From: Acanthaster planci
Lineage: Eukaryota; Echinodermata; Asteroidea; Valvatida; Acanthasteridae
Direction of reading: 5' to 3'
Length of the DNA: 51,335 nt
Assembly: GCF_001949145.1 (NCBI RefSeq)
Contig: NW_019091661.1
Coordinates: forward strand, 144,721-196,055
This document shows positions 46,001 to 51,335 of this stretch, piece by piece. Every line of letters starts with the position of its first letter. Position 1 is the stretch's first letter. The notes under the pieces are model-generated. The model was not told the DNA's origin. It was given only the letters and a program-made list of their open reading frames with translations, and made no database searches. Made by a program: the position numbers and the translations under genes.

Positions 46001-49000
46001 TTCTGCACGTTAATTCTTCAGTGCTATCAAACTGGTGCTGATCCTTATTGTGTCGTAGGGAGTCTACGACCACTGACGCTTAGGTCCCGTGGTGCAAGGC
46101 CGCGAGTCTAACTTTGGCTCTCCTTGTCGCGCATCCTGTGCAGGAAGTGGTCTCTTAGACTATGAGGATGACGTGCTCGACCTGGACACCACCCACACCT
46201 TGCCCAACATGGCCTACGAGATCATGGTCATCGTCACCAAGGGGCCCAGGCGTGCAAATGCCTCCATCTACTTCACCGTGAAGCCTGGCAACCCACCACA
46301 GGCCTCCATCAGGTACCACTGGAATCGTGCAAAGTTTTACTGATCTACTCTCAGCCTGATCACATGGATGTTATCAAATTTGTGGCTTTTTCATGATTTC
46401 CATAAGGAGAACAGTGAGCCATTTCAACCTGACTGCTTTTAGAGGCCAAGCAGAGTTACAGGTTCATTAGATTTAAGTAGCTGCTGTACCCCAAATAGTA
46501 GAGAATAGTAGCCCACAGGAAGAATCAAAGATGTGACGAGTCAGAATGGCCTATCTCAGTGTGAAAAATAACTCAGGTTTCTAAATACAGCTGTTTGTTA
46601 TTCGTTTATGGCAAGGTTCCTGCTCTCGCAGTGTTAAAAGTCCCATAGGAACCACAGTGTTGGATTTTTTTGTCGCTCAAAATGAAACATCCTTTATTGC
46701 TTGCTGCCTTAACAGAGACTTGTGTTGTTGCATTGATATATTCACTAGAGAATGATGTAGAAATGGGGAATTGTGAAGGCAGATGATTTTAATCATGCCA
46801 AATATGTCGTTCTGTTGTCTGTTCAACACTAAAAGTGATGATATGCCTCGTTGGCAAGGCATGGCAAACAAGGGTACTGGTCACAGTTACTACAGGAAGG
46901 GGAAATGGAAGTTATGGTAGGGAGTGTAGGGAGCCAGAGACCTCTTTAATTGCCCCTGATTTCGGCTTCGTTCACCCTGCAGTTGTAGCGGAGGAACATT
47001 GTTTGAGTCGGCCTATGCATCCCTGGTGGTCAACCCGACCGACGACTTCCGACTGCGCGCCAGCTGCGAGACTGGGTGTGACGATGCCGTCTACCGGTGG
47101 GACATGGACTACTTCAATGAAAGCAATGCGGTACAGCCGGTCACCAACTGGGAACAGCATGCGACTGGTAACCAATAAGCATGGACAAAAACTGTAGTAG
47201 ACCTCTTCCAAAACTTCTATGAAACCCCTTCATACCCAAGGATGTTTGAACACGATCTATCTATATCTGCTCCGAGCGGTCACAAGAGAGAGCACGTTTT
47301 GTGTAACCATTTGGTTGTTTGTTGGGAGCTCACTTTGTGCACACACTGGTTCATGGGCATTTAGGCAGCTTACCAATTGGTCCCAAGTATGCAGCATGCG
47401 ATAAGTCAGCTGGAATTCGCGAGCTCAAATCTCAAATTTCATCCTAATTTAACGTTCAAACTATTCCAAATGCAGTAAGTCAATCAGATCATTGGAACTG
47501 CTCATGAGTCAAGATTTATACCAAGACCAATTTCCCCTTCCCATCCCCTTATTGGTCGCATTCATTTTCATTCAATCATTAACTCAATCTATCATACGTC
47601 TGTACGCATCTGTTTTTCTTCCTCCATGACTCAACAACACAAAAACTAATAATATATAAGGAAGAACATATCAGTTAAAATATGTATTGACCCTGAAATT
47701 CATGAAGTGACACCTCAATGATTGTGTAAACCAAGAATTTAAAGTCCATCCAAATAATGAGCTGGGCCTTGTAACAAAAGACCGTGCTCGGCACAAAAGA
47801 CTGAGCTGCTGAGCATTACTGACATTTTTTCACTCTCAATAGTGGAGATAATCCAATCTTGTTTTGAAACAGTATAGCACGGTTTTGGGTATTAAGTGCA
47901 AGCGGATTACCACCGCGGATAAAAGCGCTCCACCACTGCAGTGATGAGCCACACAGCACCGCTGCACGCTAATCTGGCCCCTATTGAAAAGAGGTCAGCA
48001 GCACACTGTGCCAGTTTCATAAACAAAAGAAAGTTATATAACACCGCACAATCTGGGCTCTTTTTACAAGCTGCAGGCCTGGCTGAAATACTCGGGCGTC
48101 AATAGATGTTATCTGTCAGGCTACAGTGGCCATCAGACAGGAATTCATGTGGGTGTAAACGCCCATTAATTGAAATCATGAATTTTTAAAGTTTTTTGAA
48201 AACTGAAAATCTTGAAATTCGCCTGTATGTGCACTGCATTTTTCAAACCACCCAGCAGCATGTGGTTAATCTTGGGAAACTAATACGTTTCCCACTTACA
48301 AAAAGCTGGTAATTTACAAGGAAAATTATACACGGTCAACATGAGATATATTATCAGAACTGTTACTGGTGAAACATAACTGTCCCTCTCATAGGAAACT
48401 TGAAGGAAACACTGACAAAACAAGCTTTCTGTAGATTTCTGTAGGGGTGTTTTGAGTGTGATGAGATGATAATTAGCTATTCAACAACTGGGGTGCAGCA
48501 AGTCCAGTGTCACAGTTGGCTTCTTTTGAGACCTGTCAACAATGGCAATGTAAAGACGGTCTCGATCGTTCACATTCTTAATGACAGGGATAAGCGGCGT
48601 CTTGAATCGTTTCGTTTTCTTTTGTAAATTCATTCTTTAACTTGTTCACATCTATATCACATCATGACAAGGGACAAAATTATATATTTATTACGACGCA
48701 AAAAATACTTCAGCATTTTGAGTGCCAACGGTCATCGTCAATAAAAAAGACATACAAACCTCAAAGTAAAAGGTTATTTGGAGTATGTTTAGTCAGCAAA
48801 CAGAATGCCGTATTCAGATTAGGCTTCCCGTCTCATGTTTATGTATAATACACTGGTCAAGCAGGCAATAGGGCCCACACAAGCTTGCTATGATATGCCC
48901 GAGTGCACGCGGTTGTGCGCTCCGCGACATTCCTCTGTCCTTGGTGACGCCTAACTTACCGGCAAGAACGCGGACTGTACGCTTAAGAACGGTAAGGACT

Positions 49001-50630
49001 ACTTGGTAAGCTGCCTTAATGTGAGAGCAGCTGAGCACCTGTGACTGGTCTCTGTCGGAAAATGCAGTCTTTGCGTGTGAACCGGGTGTGTTCCAAGTTA
49101 ACTTCCAACTATTGAACTGATTAGGGCGGAGCAAGGCTAGAGAAAGTGAACATTTAATGGTGAATGCGCAAATGTAAGATATCAAAAGAAACTTAAGATG
49201 TCAGACTTTCTCAGTTGTGTAAAAAATTAAGTTTTAAGTACTCCGGGACTTTTTGAGTGCTTTTGTCCTAAAAATAAAATTTTCGTTAAACAGTATTTAT
49301 TTCATGAAATCATTTTGCATTCTTACCTCTTTGCATTTACAGTCCAATGCTGATTTTTTTAGCCTTTTTCCCTCTTGACCGTATCAGTATTTGGTAGAGA
49401 ACTTAGTACAACTACACTGGTCTGTATAGATGTGCTATCATTGCATACCAGAGATCAATTTCATAGATCTGCGAAGCAAAGAAAATATTTGCTAAGCAAA
49501 CTTGGTTTATGTTCAAAACATCACGGTGTGTATGATACTTGTGACTTGTACTCAGCTAAGTTTTTGCTTTGGATAAAAAATACTAATAATGAAATAACTA
49601 ACTTTTAACTAACTTAGATTAAAGTGCTTTCCATTATTATTGTTCCATTATTTATGATATAAATCTTCCAAGCAGGATTTGCTGCTCGGCTGCTCCCAGC
49701 AAAGAGCCAATATGTTGGAAATTAATTAAGTCCAGGCTTTGAATGAATTTCATGCTTCATGAACCAAGATTTGTAGGTAAAGACCAACCACCTAGTTCTG
49801 CATTGCTGAAACGGGCAAGGTCATTGGACAATAAAGCACCAGATGTCACAGTCATGCTAGGGGTAGTCTGTGTACGCATGCCATGATTGGGCTGATTTGA
49901 TGTACGTGCATTGGTCGATGTTCTCCAATGACCTATGATGCGATTCCTTTTGAGCTAGTGCTGTCTGAATGCCAATCTCGCACACACTGGTCTTTAAAAA
50001 ATGTCCATTGCAGTTATCTGCTCCATAAAGACATGCCTTTTGAAAATAGCAAGAGAATTGATTTCTTCTCAGGTGTCTTGACGGATTCCCTGTACATTAA
50101 CAAGGATGTCTTCACCATACTCCCTGATGTATACACCTACCTGTTCACCCTCTACGTCACCAACAAATTGGGTCAGAGTGGGAAAGCACACACGCGCGTT
50201 GTTCTCAACAAGCCTCCAGAGGGCGGTGTCTGCACAATCACCCCATCAGAGGTCACGGTTGGTAATATGGTGGATATCGTATGTTCTGATTGGGAGGATG
50301 AACATGGCATCGCCAACTACGAGTTCTTTGGTAAGAGTCAAACAGTTTTTTCAGTGACAGTTAACTTCATTCTTGATTTCATTGTTCAAAGTCAAGACAC
50401 ATTTTAGAACTTGATGCAAATATATGCCATCGACTGGACAAAAATTCTTTTCAACTGCAGTACAAGCAGACAGCAATACTGTGAACAAAGTGGTGGGATT
50501 TGGCAATCTGCCAGGTGTGCGGTTCTTCCCACCATTAGGCAAGGCAGAGGATAACTACATAGTGAAGTTTGGAGTGCAGATTGACGACATTTTAGGTGCG
50601 ACGACCATTCACAACATCGGTTCAATCAGA
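29322..50630 (+). CDS. Polycystin-1-like protein (WSC, PKD, REJ), extracellular part, 3' incomplete
   Basis: Large cell-surface receptor of the polycystin-1 family, often ciliary; those proteins continue with GPS, PLAT and membrane domains, which would lie right of the window. Seventeen exons join in phase: 29322-29470, 30908-31258, 32379-32571, 34228-34412, 35746-36009, 36411-36801, 37975-38112, 39562-39744, 40275-40504, 41611-41763, 42496-42615, 43095-44012, 45319-45463, 46144-46312, 46983-47167, 50073-50330, 50461-50630, about 1,400 aa. Order: 8-Cys WSC, PKD repeat (YDFGDGT), a divergent region with two short Cys modules, PKD repeats (YTWDWGDGT, YTINYGDTT), then REJ. No leucine-rich repeats were found upstream, unlike human PKD1. 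Least certain: the 5' end, the donor at 36009, and the acceptors at 42496 and 46144. Paralogue not determined. Introns run from 130 bp to 2.9 kb. Confidence 0.85.
30479..30810. repeat. Clustered CCAACTGTAG repeats in polycystin intron 1
   Basis: CCAACT(G/A)(T/C)AG-type words occur at least five times between 30481 and 30780, some in inverted pairs (CCAACTACAG and CTGTAGTTGG). They look like a small foldback element or a degraded repeat. Confidence 0.45.
31021..31258 (+). CDS. Polycystin: first PKD repeat (rest of exon 2)
   Basis: From NDYALVYSI onward the exon runs into YTYDFGDGTAAS, HTYTAPGDYIVSVIV and RND, the Ig-like PKD fold with its WDFGDG-type signature. The exon closes at TTTCA|GTAAGT, phase 0. 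Confidence 0.88.
32095..32205 (-). repeat. SINE-like remnant in polycystin intron 2
   Basis: The complement contains a B-box-like GGGTTCGAATCC, followed by CCCTTGGGCAAGTCACC, a combination typical of tRNA-derived SINEs. No A box or target-site duplication recognised. Confidence 0.4.
32379..36801 (+). CDS. Polycystin: divergent region with paired Cys modules (exons 3-6)
   Basis: Exons 32379-32571, 34228-34412, 35746-36009, 36411-36801. Exon 5 has two similar Cys clusters: VCASPSDVYCPLDNVCMA and TCTAINEIFCSSNTRCMN. Their spacing recalls the front half of an LDL-receptor class A module, which polycystin-1 carries at this place, but the acidic calcium-binding SDE tail is missing from both. The exon-5 donor GAG|GTCGGT is weak, yet it alone keeps phase with exon 6 (MVPLSVVSTGYFYHA). 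A GTAAAA four bases later would shift the frame. Confidence 0.72.
37975..39744 (+). CDS. Polycystin: PKD repeat (exons 7-8)
   Basis: Exon 7 (37975-38112) gives VLNVGGTVRVFAKISGG and YTWDWGDGTQD. Exon 8 (39562-39744) gives HTYNTDGTFTLAVTASNFAN and the connecting strand to the next domain. Junction CAAG|GTATGA to CTCTCCAG| is in phase. The intron between them holds the 15-bp minisatellite. Confidence 0.85.
38273..38710. repeat. 15-bp minisatellite in polycystin intron 7
   Basis: About 29 units of TTTGCTGCAGTGCAG with variants (GGGCAG, TGCCG, TGCGG). In the right half the variants alternate, giving a 30-bp higher-order unit. Open frames appear on both strands because 15 is divisible by three. 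CTGCAG is self-complementary, so single strands could fold. Confidence 0.95.
40275..40504 (+). CDS. Polycystin: PKD-like domain (exon 9)
   Basis: Begins G|DITFTVTINLPIGQDLG and ends YQAVVSISNKISVQSYPLQ at CAG|GTAATG. It has the beta-sandwich rhythm of a PKD repeat but lacks a WDFGDG motif; ITYYENSTL occupies that place. Confidence 0.8.
40835..41047. repeat. 24-bp minisatellite in polycystin intron 9
   Basis: About nine units built on AGTCACAAGTCCCTTCAC plus a six-base AAGGCC- or AGGGCC-type end. The first units near 40811 are imperfect. Open frames across it are by-products of the period. Confidence 0.93.
41611..42615 (+). CDS. Polycystin: exons 10-11, start of a PKD repeat
   Basis: Exon 10 (41611-41763) reads IFMVEPITGFFVEAMYQ and ends QSSPQ at CAG|GTACAG, phase 0. 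Exon 11 must then begin at 42496 (TGTTACAG|TTGACT), giving LTVIFVLLFPGTRMSYTIN and YGDTTPLD. The more obvious acceptor at 42527 (ATTTCCAG|GC) would break the frame by one base. LTVIFVLLFPG aligns with VRVFAKISGG of exon 7, supporting 42496. Confidence 0.72.
42405..42480. repeat. G/C-homopolymer repeat island in polycystin intron 10
   Basis: Runs of C and G in a GTGTCCCCCC...GGGGGG pattern. Similar islands are at about 26830-26950, 31765-32050, 32845-33120, 35280-35525, 44215-44405 and 45535-45690. They read like degraded copies of one or a few repeat families, but no consensus could be built by eye. Confidence 0.35.
43095..44012 (+). CDS. Polycystin: end of PKD repeat and start of REJ (exon 12)
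   Basis: A single 306-codon exon. It opens AGTYVVTIDASNDLPG (PKD end), continues through another PKD-like repeat (FRVTHVYTSLGSFRL), then enters the receptor-for-egg-jelly region at SDFSCNSPRLFI. Typical REJ phrases follow: a dC-containing strand (VECQSYENQKVWELEE), INIPPWTIPLGTWKFKYT, and IRSSPLTVQIIEG. Ends DVTDQ at CAG|GTGAAT, phase 0. Confidence 0.92.
44848..45133. mobile_element. Foldback element (MITE-like) in polycystin intron 12
   Basis: The left arm CCATATGGGTCATTCCACGA is answered at the right by TGGAATGACCCATATGGG. Pairing continues inward for about 75 bp (GGGCACAGTTTGTGACG facing AACAAACTGTGCCCC; CCTTGTTTATTACATC facing GATGTAACAAGG). About 285 bp in total, without coding capacity. 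Confidence 0.8.
45319..47167 (+). CDS. Polycystin: REJ region (exons 13-15)
   Basis: Exon 13 (45319-45463) contains YFCRRFYEPW and GGCFGTG. Exon 14 (46144-46312) gives SGLLDYEDDVLDLD and YEIMVIVTKGPRRANASIYF. Exon 15 (46983-47167) gives CSGGTLFESAYASLVVNPTD, LRASCETGCDDAVYRWDMDY. This is the Cys/Trp-bearing centre of the REJ module. Phases run 0, 1, 2, 1. Confidence 0.85.
47168..50072. other. Large intron of the polycystin gene
   Basis: 2,905 bp between exons 15 and 16, which join in phase, so no exon is required here. No repeat array or gene was recognised; open frames such as 48814-49185 (- strand) lack family resemblance. Confidence 0.6.
50073..50630 (+). CDS. Polycystin: REJ region (exons 16-17)
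   Basis: Exon 16 (50073-50330) has YLFTLYVTNKLGQSG, then NKPPEGGVCTITPSEV and DIVCSDWEDEHGIANYEFF, matching the REJ pattern of GGxCxxxP followed by CxxWxDExGxxxYxF. Exon 17 (50461-50630) has VVGFGNLPGVRFFPPLGKAE and VKFGVQIDDILGA, ending AGA|GTGAGT in phase 0. The gene continues past the window. Confidence 0.9.
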
Positions 50631-51335
50631 GTGAGTAAACTTCCAATGGCATCCATTGAAAAATATATCTTTGACCCAAAATGACTACTTTGATGAGAAG
50701 GGCCCGAATTGCTAAATGGGCTCGGTGAAACTTTGCAGCTTCACGCCAAAGTTACCGTGAAAGTGAGTGATCTTACAACCATTTGCCCATTTATTTAGCT
50801 CATAAAACAGGCCTAGCTGCAGTAATCAACACAGGTTTTACTTTCTTGTCACATTCCCCAGAAACACCATTCAAGAACTGCATATTTTCATTCAATATTG
50901 CCCATCGTTACTGTGCATTATGCTAGATGAGAATGGTGATTGTGATATTGTAGAACAGTGAGGACCAGTTTGGTCCACACTTTGTTTCCGTAGATGCTTC
51001 TTGTGTCATAGATATTAATACTTTGGACCAAAGATCGTATAGCGGCGCAAGATGGAGAACTTCACCGCGAATACATGTAAAACGTTGTAATCGCATAGGT
51101 GCCATTTGAACAAGTGATATGCCTGCGCAATGCACATTACTGCATAGGTGCAGGCACCGCGGCAGACACGTGCACCTAGTGAGCCTGCGCCGAAGCATTA
51201 CCATAAACTGCGCAGGCGTATTGCTTGCTCAAATGGCGCCCATGGTAATTACACCTTTTGGGCAGAGTTATCCATCTTGCGCCTTCGGCGCTATACAATC
51301 TTTGCTTTGGACTAAAATGTATACCCAGCAAGAAA
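50631..51335. other. Right-edge intron sequence
   Basis: Starts at the donor after exon 17. No further exon was identified before the window ends; the last 300 bp are mostly a foldback element. Confidence 0.5.
51022..51312. mobile_element. Foldback element (MITE-like) at the right edge
   Basis: The left arm CAAAGATCGTATAGCGGCGC..AAGATGGA is answered at the right by TCCATCTTGCGCC..GGCGCTATACAATCTTTG. An inner arm GTGCCATTTGAACAAGTG.TATGCCTGCGCA faces TGCGCAGGCGTATTGCTTG. The whole about 290 bp can fold on itself around a centre near 51160. No open frame of note. Confidence 0.8.

Overview
This is animal genomic DNA with spliced genes, GT-AG introns of 0.1 to 2.9 kb, tRNA-derived SINE-like elements, foldback elements and minisatellites. 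No prokaryotic gene organisation is visible. The gene models fit an invertebrate deuterostome (echinoderm, hemichordate or amphioxus). The grounds are vertebrate-like COX10, RPP21 and CPSF4 proteins, a WSC/PKD/REJ polycystin, and repeated TAGGCCTA and TACATGTA words. The species cannot be named from this evidence.

Layout. (1) 1-4347, + strand: the 3' end of CPSF4, the 30-kDa subunit of the mRNA cleavage and polyadenylation factor. The penultimate exon and about 2 kb of intron are present twice in tandem, with a single N at the junction. (2) 4348-7100: no gene seen. (3) 7101-9103, - strand: a complete five-exon RPP21 gene (RNase P/MRP subunit), assembled from short exons and easy to miss. (4) 9104-10980: a divergent intergenic region between RPP21 and COX10, with a CTCF-like motif and a cluster of TAGGCCTA palindromes. 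(5) 10981-18802, + strand: a complete six-exon COX10 gene (mitochondrial heme O synthase). Its introns carry a target-site-duplicated insertion, a 21-bp minisatellite, a 19-bp satellite interrupted by a 587-base gap, and a SINE. (6) 18803-29158: a 10-kb stretch without a convincing gene. It contains two RFX X-box-like palindromes and a possible signal-peptide exon, and could include the promoter of the next gene. (7) 29322-50630 and beyond, + strand: seventeen phase-compatible exons of a polycystin-1-like gene (WSC, PKD, Cys-rich segment, PKD repeats, REJ). Its GPS, PLAT and membrane parts would lie past the right edge. Introns hold 15-bp and 24-bp minisatellites and foldback elements; another foldback lies at the right end.

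The four genes serve unrelated jobs: mRNA 3'-end processing, tRNA 5' maturation, heme A synthesis, and a membrane or ciliary receptor. I see no operon-like or newly invented multi-gene system. The most useful points are the CPSF4 duplication, which is probably two haplotypes joined by the assembly; the small RPP21 gene; two alternative-acceptor choices in the polycystin; and the candidate X-boxes upstream of it. All exon boundaries come from reading splice sites, phase and recalled family resemblance; no alignment was run.
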